This document shows positions 11,322 through 19,811 of a DNA stretch of 64,000 nt, piece by piece. The DNA is from Streptomyces sp. CT34 (GTDB taxonomy: Bacteria > Actinomycetota > Actinomycetes > Streptomycetales > Streptomycetaceae): positions 6,579,822 to 6,643,821 of the forward strand of contig NZ_KN708638.1 in NCBI RefSeq assembly GCF_000805335.1, given 5' to 3'. Numbering within the stretch: position 1 is the stretch's first letter; each line of letters opens with the position of its first letter. Under the pieces are notes generated by a model. The model saw only the letters and a program-made list of their open reading frames with translations, ran no database searches and was not told the origin of the DNA. Both the position numbers and the translations under genes were made by a program.

Positions 11322-12350
11322 ATGTTCGAGCCGCCGCATCCGATGGGCTGCGCGTATTGTGGAAAACCGATCACGCAGAACAGCTCTCGTGGGCGCCGAC
11401 GAGACTACTGTGATCCGACATGTCGGCGCCGGGCACAGCGGAAGCGGGACCGTGAACGCCGGGCAGCCGGGGTTAACCGCACGCTTCGCCGGTCGGTTGC
11501 TGTCGACCTTGCCGCACGGGCCCAAGAGGTGCTGGCGTGTGAAGGCACCTCCGTTCCGCTCGGTGCGCTATTGAAGCTGGCCGTGCAAGTGCGGGAGGAC
11601 GCCTCGTGCCTTGCGGCCGCTGCCGTCGACGAGGCCCGTGCCGAAGGCGCCAGCTGGTCGGAGGTCGCCGCGGCGGCAACGATGAGCGAGGCGGCGGCAC
11701 GGGCACGATGGGGCGGAGCTAAAGCCGCCGCGCTCCGTGCCTCGCGCAGTGCCCACATACGGTCACGGGCTCGGCATGGCTGGACAGGGGAGGCCGTCGC
11801 CCCGTTCTTCGACGTGGCGCTCCTGCCGGCCGTCGCGAGGAACTGCCATGCTGCCGAGGCGCTTGCGAAAGCACTGAGGACGCTGCAGGTGCGCTTCGGC
11901 GGTAGTGAAGAACGCGTCGCTGAGCAGGCTGGTCTACCGCCGGCGGTCGTGAACCTCATGCTGCAAGGGACGCACGTGGCGCCATGGCCGGTGACCTATA
12001 TGTTGACCGACCTGCTGAAAGGCGACCCCGCCGACCTGCGGCTGCTGTGGGAGCGCGCCTGGGGGCAGCCTGCGTCAACGGCTGCCTCGCAGAGCCCCAG
12101 TGCACTCGCGGCTGCTCTGCGAGGGGCTCATCTGGCCGCCGGCGGACCGGAGATCTCGACGCTGAGTGCGCACGTCGATGCCGGACGGGAGGAGCTTGCG
12201 CTCGTCTTCGCCGGACGACTGGTTCCCCCCTGGGCGCTGCTCGTCAGGATTCTGGACCAGTTGGGGGCAGGCCACGACGACTTCCGCGGACTGTGGGCAG
12301 CGTGCCACGACTCCAGCGACTCGGGACACGAAGGGGTCGGGGCCTCATGA
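11322..12350 (+). CDS. Zinc-ribbon protein with helix-turn-helix-like segments
   Basis: The protein is 342 residues from the ATG at 11322. The first 30 residues hold a CxxC (CAYCGK) followed by a CxxxC (YCDPTCR) with basic residues, a compact zinc-binding module. The middle part (ASWSEVAAAATMSEAAARARWG) reads like a short helix-turn-helix. A second one follows (SEERVAEQAGLPPAVVNLMLQG), then a DLRLLWERAW segment typical of XRE-like proteins in Streptomyces. DNA binding is therefore likely. The stop overlaps the start of the next gene (ATGA), so the two are translationally coupled. Role unknown. Confidence 0.75.
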   Translation: MFEPPHPMGCAYCGKPITQNSSRGRRRDYCDPTCRRRAQRKRDRERRAAGVNRTLRRSVAVDLAARAQEVLACEGTSVPLGALLKLAVQVREDASCLAAAAVDEARAEGASWSEVAAAATMSEAAARARWGGAKAAALRASRSAHIRSRARHGWTGEAVAPFFDVALLPAVARNCHAAEALAKALRTLQVRFGGSEERVAEQAGLPPAVVNLMLQGTHVAPWPVTYMLTDLLKGDPADLRLLWERAWGQPASTAASQSPSALAAALRGAHLAAGGPEISTLSAHVDAGREELALVFAGRLVPPWALLVRILDQLGAGHDDFRGLWAACHDSSDSGHEGVGAS

Positions 12351-12919
12351 CCACGTCTCGTCATCGATCTCAGCTTGCTGCACCGACAGCGCGCCGCCGG
12401 CCGCCGGATTTCCGACTCGCGTACACGGCATTCCGCCAACTTCACCACGACGTCTACCTGCGCTACGCCTCCGTGAGGACCGAGGACTGGAATCGGGCCA
12501 ACCAGTGCGTGGATGCCGTCTTCGAAGCACTGTCCACTGGCTGGCCAGCAGCCCTACGCAGCCACTGCCCTGCGGCGCGAGCTTGGTGCCTGTTGCGTCA
12601 TGAGGCCGCCGTCCGCGCCCACTGCCGACCGGGCCAGACCTGGCGCATGCACTGTCTCCTGGAGGATTCGCAGGCGGATGTGGTCCTCCTGCGCGACAGG
12701 TTGGGCCTGCCCGTGGCGCAGGTGGCGGCCCTCATGGGCGTGGACGACCACACCGTGCGGGCGCTGCTGAGGGCAGCCGAACGGAGCCTACGCGCCATCC
12801 CTCCGTGCACCTCCCCTTGGACATGCACGCCGCCCGGGCGAGCAACCGCGGCGCGGCACACGCCTGCGTATTCTTCACCATGCATCAGCAGCAACTCCAG
12901 TTACCTGCCGCTCGATTGA
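12347..12919 (+). CDS. Sigma-factor region-4-like DNA-binding protein
   Basis: The product is 190 residues. The C-terminal half carries the pattern LLRDRLGLPVAQVAALMGV followed by DDHTVRALLRAAERSLR, which is the helix-turn-helix of sigma region 4 and related regulators. The N-terminal half (YTAFRQLHHDVYLRYASVR) is alpha-helical and shows only a weak resemblance to region 2. It starts inside the stop codon of the zinc-ribbon gene (ATGA). It may work with that partner as a two-protein regulator; whether it acts as a real sigma factor cannot be told from the sequence. Confidence 0.7.
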   Translation: MTTSRHRSQLAAPTARRRPPDFRLAYTAFRQLHHDVYLRYASVRTEDWNRANQCVDAVFEALSTGWPAALRSHCPAARAWCLLRHEAAVRAHCRPGQTWRMHCLLEDSQADVVLLRDRLGLPVAQVAALMGVDDHTVRALLRAAERSLRAIPPCTSPWTCTPPGRATAARHTPAYSSPCISSNSSYLPLD

Positions 12920-13002
12920 GCGATTGGCGTGTGTGCCACAGCCCCCTACGATGAGCCCTTCCGCAGGGACATCTGGCCTTCTTCAAGGCCCAAGGAGCGC
13001 GC

Positions 13003-13821
13003 ATGGCCCACGGGGAGAAATCCCAATCTCGCCCTATCGACATGAACACCCCCAGTGCCGCCCGCATGTACGACTGGCTGTTAGGGGGGTCCGAGAATTT
13101 TCAGCCGGACCGCGACGCATGCGTCAAACTGCTTGGGATCACCCCTACCATCCAGCAGCTGGCCCGCACGAGCCGGGCTTTTCTCCGGCGCGCAGTACGG
13201 ATCCTCGTCAAGGAATTCGAGGTAACCCAGTTCCTCGAGCACGGCTCGGGCTTGCCCACTCGGGACAACGTCCACGAGGTCGCACAGCGAGCGAACCCGA
13301 ACGCGAAGGTCGCCTACGTCGACAACGATCCCATGGTCCTCGCCCACGCTCGGACGACCCTGCATGAGAACAGCAATGTCATGGTCATCGATCGGGACGT
13401 GCGTGATACGGCGGAGATCCTGGAGGCCACAGCTGACTTCTTCGACTGGACGCAGCCGATAGCAGCCCTCTTCGTCTCTGTCCTGGACTGCCTCCGGGAC
13501 ACAGGCGACGACCGCGACCCGGCCGCGCTGGTCAAGCGGGTCGCCGCCAGCCTCCCGGCCGGCAGCTACGTGGTCGCCTGCCAACTCGTCAGCGACAACC
13601 CTGTCGTACGAGAGAAGGTGACGACGCTGATGGCCGAGGCCACCAACAACAGCTGGGGAAGGGTCCGCCAGAGCCACGAAGTACGCCGTTACTTCGAGGG
13701 CATGGAGATCGAGCCCCCGGGCCTGGTGGACATCGCCGACTGGCGACCGGACACCCCGCCACCGCCGTTGAGTCTTCGACCCAAGGACTGCAGGGAATGG
13801 GGGGGCGTAGCCCGCGTTTAG
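13003..13821 (+). CDS. DUF574-family SAM-dependent methyltransferase
   Basis: The 272-residue protein matches the Streptomyces S-adenosyl methyltransferase family (DUF574/Methyltransf_19). It begins with the family signature around MNTPSAARMYDWLLGG. It then has FLEHGSGLPTRDNVHE (SAM-binding loop), VAYVDNDPMVLAHA (acidic strand-2 residue) and a VACQLVSD strand. The usual form is FLDIGTGLPT; here H replaces I. The start ATG has CAAGGAG six bases upstream. Members of this family are numerous in streptomycetes and their substrates are mostly unknown. Confidence 0.9.
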   Translation: MAHGEKSQSRPIDMNTPSAARMYDWLLGGSENFQPDRDACVKLLGITPTIQQLARTSRAFLRRAVRILVKEFEVTQFLEHGSGLPTRDNVHEVAQRANPNAKVAYVDNDPMVLAHARTTLHENSNVMVIDRDVRDTAEILEATADFFDWTQPIAALFVSVLDCLRDTGDDRDPAALVKRVAASLPAGSYVVACQLVSDNPVVREKVTTLMAEATNNSWGRVRQSHEVRRYFEGMEIEPPGLVDIADWRPDTPPPPLSLRPKDCREWGGVARV

Positions 13822-13860
13822 GTGGGTACGCCGTAGAGCGGTGCATGCGAGGCTCGGCCG

Positions 13861-14766
13861 TCAAGCGCGGGCTTGCTGCGCGTACCGCTCCACGGCTGCC
13901 TGCAACTTCGTCAGGCTGGCCTTCATGCTGTCTGCCGCGTCGTGCATCAGGGTCAGCCACTTGTGATATCCGTCAAGTGCCTTCCTCTGCGTTGCGTATG
14001 TTGCGCTGTTCACGTGCTCCACATATGCCAGCTCGGACGGTCCACCAGCAGGGAAGTTCAGCAGCGTGAAGGGGTAGGGAGGCAGTACGCAGTCTTTGTT
14101 CAAGAGGCGGATGTTGACCTTGTCGGACTTGGCCGCCGTGACCAGGTGCTCCATCTGCTCATACATGACCTGAGCGTTGCCGCGACACCGATCGAGTACG
14201 GTCTCGTCCAGCAGAAGCGTAAGCCGCCGCCCCTGTCCCAGGATGAACTGTCTGCGCAGGCGCAGCATGACAATGCGCATGACGACGTCTTCGGGATCGT
14301 CAGGCCGCACCAGCCGCACCATCGCTTCAGCGTATGCGCGCGTCTGCAGCAGCCCCGGGACCACCTGGTTCTCGAAGATCGTGATCCAGTCGGCTCGCCC
14401 CTCCAGCCGAATCAAGCGACGGAGGTAGTCGGGCGTCACATCCGCGAACTGCTCATACCACTCCTGGTTGTTCGTCTGCGCGAGGAGCTGCTCCACCACC
14501 CGCATCTGTGCATCGGACAGTCCGTAGTATCGGGCGAGATCGTAGACATCGCGGGCCTTGGGCGGGCTTTCGCCGCGCTCCAGGCGACTCACCTTCGACG
14601 TCGAACCTCGGATGACAGGCGCAACATCCTTCAAGGTCAGACCCCGCAGCTCCCGATAGCGGCGGAGCTCTTCGCCCAGCATTTCGCCCGCAGCCGCGTT
14701 GCTGTCCGGCGACGCCATGCGAACGACGGACGGGTCGCCTTCCGGCTCGGGTTGGGCGACGGACAT
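13861..14766 (-). CDS. XRE-family regulator with DUF5753 domain
   Basis: The 301-residue protein has an XRE helix-turn-helix at about residues 30-85 (LRRYRELRGLTLKDVAPVI and STSKVSRLERGESPP). A DUF5753 domain follows, with the typical VVPGLLQTRAYAEAMVR motif and LNFPAGGPSELAYVE near the C terminus. Such regulators normally pair with a DUF397 protein, which lies immediately upstream on the same strand (14861-15103). Pairs of this kind act in Streptomyces development or as modulators; the target here is unknown. Confidence 0.92.
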   Translation of the reverse strand: MSVAQPEPEGDPSVVRMASPDSNAAAGEMLGEELRRYRELRGLTLKDVAPVIRGSTSKVSRLERGESPPKARDVYDLARYYGLSDAQMRVVEQLLAQTNNQEWYEQFADVTPDYLRRLIRLEGRADWITIFENQVVPGLLQTRAYAEAMVRLVRPDDPEDVVMRIVMLRLRRQFILGQGRRLTLLLDETVLDRCRGNAQVMYEQMEHLVTAAKSDKVNIRLLNKDCVLPPYPFTLLNFPAGGPSELAYVEHVNSATYATQRKALDGYHKWLTLMHDAADSMKASLTKLQAAVERYAQQARA

Positions 14767-14860
14767 ACGAACTCCGGTACAGCAAGGGGCAGGTGGACGC
14801 CCTCAGCATGTCTGGCATATGCCCGTCACCACAAGCTATGGCCTGAACATCAGCGCTCGG

Positions 14861-15103
14861 TCACGATTGCTCGTCCGTCAGGTGGTCGAATTCCGAACTC
14901 TTGGCCCCCTCGATGAAGGCGGCCAACTCCGCCGAAGTGAAAACGAGCGCCGGTCCGCCTGGGAATCGAGAGTTGCGGATCGCGACCTCCCCGTTGGGCA
15001 GCCCGGCGACTTCGACGCAGTTACCGTTTCCGATGCTCGCGCTGGCCTTCTGCCACGTCACACCAGAGATCTCGCGAGCAGCAACACCGTTCCTGAATGG
15101 CAT
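14861..15103 (-). CDS. DUF397 small protein
   Basis: The product is 80 residues with the DUF397 hallmarks: TWQKASAS near the N terminus, GNCVEVAGLP, VAIRNSRFPGGPALVFT and a helical tail. It precedes the XRE/DUF5753 gene with a 94-base gap, the standard arrangement. The ATG at 15103 has AAAGGAG nine bases upstream. A longer frame extending to 15196 exists but has no ribosome site and lacks family similarity. Confidence 0.92.
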   Translation of the reverse strand: MPFRNGVAAREISGVTWQKASASIGNGNCVEVAGLPNGEVAIRNSRFPGGPALVFTSAELAAFIEGAKSSEFDHLTDEQS

Positions 15104-15162
15104 CAGTGCATTCTCCTTTCCTGGGCCTGTCGCCACTTCTGCCCTTCGCAGACTGACACAAT

Positions 15163-15174
15163 TCCCATATGGGA
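15163..15174. promoter_or_regulatory. Perfect 12-bp palindrome upstream of DUF397 gene
   Basis: TCCCATATGGGA is a perfect palindrome about 60 bases upstream of the DUF397 start. It is well placed to be an operator for the XRE regulator of the pair. A related sequence (AATTCCCATATG) occurs at 10508-10519 after the CRISPR array. Binding by this XRE protein is an inference from position only. Confidence 0.45.
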
Positions 15175-15196
15175 TTGCACGGCGACCGTTATGCAA

Positions 15197-15952
15197 ACGC
15201 TATCGAAGGTCAGTTCCGGGTTGCAGGTCCCCGAAAGAGTGCAGTTCACGCCCGACTGTCATATTTAATGAATGGACGTCGGAACGGCGGCTGGTCCGTG
15301 GAGTATCGAGCGGTTCTCGACCCCGATCGCGTCGCTGCCGCGGGCCGGCGCAGAACGTCGGCCAGCTTGATCACGTTTGGCTGGAGCCTTTGGTGGCCAG
15401 ATCAACGGGGGATGTGACGGCGCTGCGCGGCCTGGGCCGCCTACCCAGGAACCCAGGTGTGGATCTGGCGAGGTGGACTAGAGCACATGGTCGATGCGGT
15501 TGTGCAGTCCGTATCCGCTTCCTGGGCACTCCGTGGTGGCGATCGAGGCCCGTTTCGCGCCAGCTGTCACAGGTTGCGTCTGCTTGTGCGCCCAACGGTT
15601 GTCGCTGGGGCTGCTGGCGGGAGAGTGCTGAGTCGGCGATTGCGCACGGCGGGGGCGGCTGTCACATGGCGGGTGCCGGTTCCGTGGGCGAGGGTTTCGG
15701 CGAGATTGGCAAGCAGGTTGCTGGGGGCGCGCGTTGAGGCTGAGATGTCCCATGTGGGGTTGTCGATGTCGGGGCCGGCTCATAAGAGCCAGGTAGGCGA
15801 AACCGTCTTCTGACGTCTACGTGGTCCAGGACGGTGCCGTTTGCGCAGGTGGGGCCTTGTGTCTCAGTGCATCGACGGTGTTCGTGACACGCGCGTGACA
15901 GGACAGGCGATGGGCCCTGTCAGTTTGCTCCGGCGTGCCATTGGATGATGCG
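15197..15952. other. Intergenic region with no supported gene
   Basis: About 750 bases lie between the DUF397 promoter region and the excisionase-like gene. Open frames on both strands lack domains and have unlike composition in all frames. I see no RNA gene or repeat. It may be decayed sequence. Confidence 0.4.
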
Positions 15953-16216
15953 TCAGGCGTGGGTATTGCTGTACTCCGGCTCGCCGCTGTCGAGGACGCG
16001 GAGCAGGGACGCGGTGACGACGCGTGTGCTGCGGCCGATGCGGAGCACGCGGCAGGGGAATTCCCCGCGGCGGACTAGGTCGTAGCCCTTCGCCCTTGAG
16101 AACCCGAAGGCCCGGGAAGCGTCCTCGACGCTGCCAGTTCCGGCCCAGGTGGCGCGGATGCGCGAGGGGCTGTACTGGGCGTCCATGTCCGGTATCACGT
16201 TGTTCTGGCTGTGCAT
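15953..16216 (-). CDS. Excisionase-like helix-turn-helix protein
   Basis: The 87-residue protein has the short MerR/AlpA-type winged HTH: GSVEDASRAFGFSRAKGYDLV, then RRGEFPCRVLRIGRSTRVV, where the arginine-rich wing follows the recognition helix. Proteins of this type serve as excisionases or small activators on integrated elements. The ATG at 16216 has GAAGAG six bases upstream; a later in-frame ATG lies at 16186. It is divergent from the DUF5655 gene, with about 100 bases between them. No integrase lies beside it, so the excisionase role is only suggested. Confidence 0.75.
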   Translation of the reverse strand: MHSQNNVIPDMDAQYSPSRIRATWAGTGSVEDASRAFGFSRAKGYDLVRRGEFPCRVLRIGRSTRVVTASLLRVLDSGEPEYSNTHA

Positions 16217-16315
16217 GTCTGACTCTTCGGATCCTTTCAATACGGCTTCGGCTGCGGAAATATCCCCGGACTCTGTGACGTTCCCGTGTGGCACCGTGAT
16301 TACGGAGGGGGAGTG

Positions 16316-17200
16316 GTGGGTCTGAAGCTGTTCAACACGGCGGGCGGCGTGAGCGAGGTCATGCCGCGTCTTGCTGAGGTCGAGGCGGATGTACAGGACC
16401 TCATCGAGGCGCACATGGAGACGATGCTGGGCGTCCGGTTCCTGGCGAGCGAGTACGTCATCGACTGCGTCGACGGCGGACGGATCGACTCGCTCGGGAT
16501 CGATGAGAATTTCGCACCCGTGATCGTCGAATATAAGCGCGGCACCGACGCGGGGGTGATCAATCAGGGCCTCTACTACATGGCGTGGCTCGTGGCCCAC
16601 AAGGATGCCTTCCGGAGCCTGGTCCGCGACCGGCTCGGGGCCCCGGCCGCGTCCCAGATCCTGTGGAGCGCACCCCGGCTGATCTGCGTCGCCGGCGACT
16701 TCACCCGCTACGACGCGCACGCCGTGCGCGAGCACCGGCGCAGTATCGACCTGGTCCGCTACCGGTACTTCGGCAAGGACCACGTCGGCCTTGAGACCGT
16801 GGCCTCGGTCACTGGGCAGTCGGCCGCCGCCAGGCGAGGCCGTCGGCACGCGGCCGGGCTGCCGACTGGCCGAAGGCAGGACGGCGCGATGGTGGAGCTG
16901 GCCGCGGCCGTTGACGAGGCTCTGCTTGGTGTCGGGGACGGCATCACCCGGGTCCAGCGCAAGCAGTACCGCGCCTACCAGCGGCTGCGGAACTTTGCCT
17001 GTGTCTGCCTGCCGCAGCAGACCAAGCTCCTCGTCTACCTCAAGGCGGACCCGCAGGGGGTCGACCTCGTTCCCGGCTTTACCCGGGATGTGACGGGGCT
17101 CGGCCACCACGGCACGGGCGACCTGGAGGTGCAGCTTCGTACGGAGCGGGACCTGGAGCGCGCCCAGGACCTGTTCCGCCTCAGCTACGCCGCGGCGTAG
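16316..17200 (+). CDS. DUF5655 protein with PD-(D/E)xK-like N-terminal domain
   Basis: From the GTG at 16316 the protein is 294 residues. The N-terminal part has GGRIDSLGIDENFAPVIVEYKRG, in which D, then E and K fit the core of a PD-(D/E)xK nuclease-like fold, followed by INQGLYYMAWL. The C-terminal part (TKLLVYLKADP, FTRDVTGLGHHGTGDLEVQL, LERAQDLFRLSYAA) matches the DUF5655 family, often mis-named as transport protein. GGAGGGG lies just before the GTG codons at 16313 and 16316; an upstream GTG at 16286 is possible. Homologues occur in defence-rich and mobile regions; cleavage activity is not established. Confidence 0.82.
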   Translation: MGLKLFNTAGGVSEVMPRLAEVEADVQDLIEAHMETMLGVRFLASEYVIDCVDGGRIDSLGIDENFAPVIVEYKRGTDAGVINQGLYYMAWLVAHKDAFRSLVRDRLGAPAASQILWSAPRLICVAGDFTRYDAHAVREHRRSIDLVRYRYFGKDHVGLETVASVTGQSAAARRGRRHAAGLPTGRRQDGAMVELAAAVDEALLGVGDGITRVQRKQYRAYQRLRNFACVCLPQQTKLLVYLKADPQGVDLVPGFTRDVTGLGHHGTGDLEVQLRTERDLERAQDLFRLSYAAA

Positions 17201-17206
17201 CGGACT

Positions 17207-17234
17207 CTCGCCCGGGGCACTGGCCGGGCGGGAG
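17207..17234. terminator. Hairpin after DUF5655 gene
   Basis: CTCGCCCGG (17207-17215) pairs with CCGGGC plus GAG (17224-17234) with a 2-nt bulge, seven bases after the stop codon. Confidence 0.5.
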
Positions 17235-17316
17235 TGTGGAGTTGTGGGTGGTCGTCGTGCTGCTGCCTCTCGACGGGACGGTCAGGGGTGGCGGTGGACT
17301 ACCAATGGTGCGGAGG

Positions 17317-17354
17317 ATCCCCGGTTTCGCTAACCGGGGATCCCGTGCTATGTA
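17317..17354. promoter_or_regulatory. Conserved palindrome with -10-like element, site A
   Basis: Arms ATCCCCGGTT and AACCGGGGAT surround a 5-nt loop (17317-17341). Reading right, TTTCGC in the centre is followed after 18 bases by TATGTA (17349). The left flank ACCAATGGT(N)CGGAGG is shared with the site at 35587. It lies between the 3' ends of the convergent DUF5655 and zinc-finger genes, so its target is unclear here. See the finding on seven related sites. Confidence 0.7.
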
Positions 17355-17393
17355 TCGCCCTGCCTGTGGTGCCGTTGTGTGTGCCGCTGGGGC

Positions 17394-18299
17394 CTATGGG
17401 GTGCCGTTCCACAGCATGGCCACTTCCTCCGCGCTCGGTTCGTACCCTTCGGGGTACGCGGCTGCCGCCCGCTGCTCAGCGGCCTGGGTGGTGTCCCGGA
17501 GGGCGATGTTCAGGCGGGTCAGCAGTGCGAGTACCGGCTCGTGCGTGATCGGGTCGAGGATGTCTTGGGTGCGAGCCGAGTCCCAGTCCGCAACGACGAA
17601 CGCGGTGGAGATCAGCAGCTTGGCGTGGGTTGCGGGGATGTCCACGATCTCGTCGGCGTTGACGGCCATACGGACAAGGCGGTCGCGAAGGGCACGGGCG
17701 TTCTCCCAGCCGCGCCAGATCCCCGTCTGCTGGTCCGCACTGCTGCCCCGCGCGACTCGCGGGGACAGCGGAGGGTAGGCCAGCACCAGTGTGGTTGCCG
17801 CCTGCCAGTCGCGGGCCGACGCCGGCACAGTTGCCTCGGCGACTATCCGCGCCCGCAACTGCTGCAGGTTCCACCGCCGCGACGTGTCCTGCTGTGCCTG
17901 TGCAGCGCACTGCGGGCAGAGCGGCGGACCGAATCGCCCGGGTGGGCTCCAGGAGCGGCTTGTGCGCAGCAGCTCCGTCCCACAGGCCGCGCAGAAGATG
18001 CCCGACGGACAGGGGCCGATCGCGGTGAGCATGTCGTTGAGAGTGAGACCAGCGGCCTCGGCCAGCGCCCTGGAGTGAATGCCGGGCTGCTGCCAGTACA
18101 AGTGCCTCAGCAAGCCGATCAGGGGCGGGGCGTGGACGGCTTCCATCTCTTCACGGAGTTGTCTGACCTGTTCCAGCACGTCCTGCTGCGCGAGGTCGAG
18201 CCGTTGCTCGGCTTCCGCGAGTGCACCTTCTGCGTCGGTGAACTCGCGGACCGAATGCTCCACCTGGGCCAGGATTTCGTGCGGGATATCCGTACTCAT
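17394..18299 (-). CDS. Hypothetical protein with coiled coil and zinc-finger-like CxxC motifs
   Basis: From the ATG at 18299 the protein has 301 residues; a GTG at 18329 is an alternative start. Residues 10-60 form a glutamate- and leucine-rich coiled coil (VREFTDAEGALAEAEQRLDLA). The middle has CAACG and, about 30 residues on, CPQC, a likely zinc site. The segment LLRHLYWQQPGIHSRALAEAAG resembles a short winged helix. The C-terminal part is helical and ends EEVAMLWN. It is the most downstream gene of the minus-strand block. Function unknown. Confidence 0.6.
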   Translation of the reverse strand: MSTDIPHEILAQVEHSVREFTDAEGALAEAEQRLDLAQQDVLEQVRQLREEMEAVHAPPLIGLLRHLYWQQPGIHSRALAEAAGLTLNDMLTAIGPCPSGIFCAACGTELLRTSRSWSPPGRFGPPLCPQCAAQAQQDTSRRWNLQQLRARIVAEATVPASARDWQAATTLVLAYPPLSPRVARGSSADQQTGIWRGWENARALRDRLVRMAVNADEIVDIPATHAKLLISTAFVVADWDSARTQDILDPITHEPVLALLTRLNIALRDTTQAAEQRAAAAYPEGYEPSAEEVAMLWNGTP

Positions 18300-18364
18300 G
18301 CCGGTGATTATGCAGCGGGCGTCGGACACGTCACGTGTGCACGGGCGCAGCGCAGGTTAGGGGG

Positions 18365-19749
18365 TCATCGGGGTCGTCCAGGAAGGAGGGCGGCTGGTGG
18401 TGATGCTGCCACCCGGGCCGGGGCCGGGGCTTGCGTGGCGCGGAGCGCTGGGCCGTCAGGAGCCGTTGGGCGTACGCGTCGTTGGCCGTTCCCTTCGGCC
18501 ACTTCGAAGGTGATGTCCTGCAGCAGGGCTGCCGGTGCCTGTGCGGACAGCTGGAGTGCCCAGCTCGGCTGGTGGACGGCGTGGCCGCCCCAGACGGTCC
18601 ACGTGGGGAGGGGGCTGTTGGTCTGCTGGGCGGCGAAGGCGTCGAACTGCACGCCGGCAGCCTCGGCGCCGGGGGCTTCCCACATGATGTAGCGCCCGTC
18701 GATGGTGTGCTTCCAGCCCGCGTCGGCGAGCGGGCGGGTCGCCTCGGCGATGGTGGTCTCGGTGACGCGGGTGGACGGGCCGCGGCCCCACGCGTTCTCG
18801 GTGGCCAGGGAGTTCAGCAGGGTGCTGACGATCTCGGCTGGAGTTGATGCGGTCGCCGTCCCGTGCCAGAGAAGGTCGCTGACCGGCGTTTCGTAGGCGG
18901 CGAGGGTCCACTTGATGTCGCGACCTTCGGCGTCGTGGTCGAACAGGGCGCGCAGGGTGAGTGATTCGTGGTTGGCGATCGAGGTGTTCTCGTCCCAGGT
19001 GCGCCACCTTTGCCAGTCATCGCGTGCGTCGAGGAAGTTGTCGAGGAGGGCGTCGTGGTCGCCTGCATCGGCGGCATACGCGGGCACGACCTCTATCTCG
19101 GTGCGGAGTGCGGGTTGTTCCGGTTCGGCAGGTGCGGCGAGTGTGCTGCGGGCCTGTGCGACTTGGCGCTCCATGGCGGTCATGGGCGCGGGACCCGGTC
19201 GCATGTTGTCGTGGGCGTGTTCGAAGGCGCTGAGCGCTTCGCCAGGCGAGTCGAACCTGTTGGTGATGTGCCGAAGGTTGTCTTCCCCGCGGAGGAAGAC
19301 GCTTTCGCCGCTTTCGCGGTAGGTGCCGACGGCAAACGTGTCGCCGTCCCGATGGGCGTGGCCGTGGATGATGAGGCGGCCGTGCCGGATGTCGTCGTGG
19401 ATGTTGTTGGCCTGGCTGGCGGCCTTCTGGACTTCCTCGCGCGTGCCCGCGTGGGCGGGGTTGGTGGCCCCGGTCCGCCCCTGGTCGATCGCCTCACGGA
19501 GCCGGGGGAGATCTCGGTGGTGATGCCTTCGAGAGTCAAGGCTTGGGCGACTTTTTCCGCCCAGTAGGGCTCTTCGTGGTCGATGCGGGCCATGACCAGA
19601 TTGTGCTCGTCGAGGGCGTCGAAGCCGCGAGCGGTCAGGAAGGCGTGGGCCAGCTGGTGTCGGGGGCCGGTGACGGAGGCGGTCACGGCACTGGGGTGCG
19701 CGGGGTGCGTGTCGAGGTGGACGTGCAGGTCGGTGGAGGGTGTCGTCAT
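18365..19749 (-). pseudogene. DUF317 protein gene interrupted by a single-base frameshift
   Basis: The gene starts at the ATG at 19749 (MTTPSTDLHVHLDTHPAHP). It reads well to EGITTEIS at about 19508, where a run of five C on the coding strand breaks the frame. Adding one C restores a continuous frame (ISPRLREAIDQGRTGATN, later RLIIHGHAHRDGDTFAVGTY) that joins the long open frame ending at 18365. The restored protein is about 461 residues. The second half has STPAEIVSTLLNSLA, a DUF317 motif. The shift lies in a homopolymer, so a sequencing error is as likely as a real mutation. A start at 19204 for the second half is possible but has no ribosome site. Confidence 0.75.
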
Positions 19750-19767
19750 GGCAGGCTGCTCGCTTCT

Positions 19768-19800
19768 GCCGGTGACCGGGTCAAGGACCCGGTCACCGGC
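19768..19800. terminator. Long perfect hairpin terminator
   Basis: GCCGGTGACCGGGTC (19768-19782) pairs perfectly over 15 bp with GACCCGGTCACCGGC (19786-19800) around AAG. It lies between the DnaB-N-like gene and the frameshifted DUF317 gene on the minus strand, so transcription units probably separate here. Confidence 0.75.
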
Positions 19801-19811
19801 GAATTAAGGGG

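Noticed and set aside
15953..17110. A 385-codon minus-strand frame opposite the DUF5655 gene
   Set aside because: Only its last 87 codons resemble a protein (the excisionase-like HTH); the rest is the mirror of the DUF5655 coding sequence.
17317..17341. The conserved palindromes as simple Rho-independent terminators
   Set aside because: The flanks and a TA box at constant spacing are conserved with the palindrome, two copies have only one good arm, and one pair lies between divergent starts; a regulatory site explains this better, though termination is not excluded at some sites.
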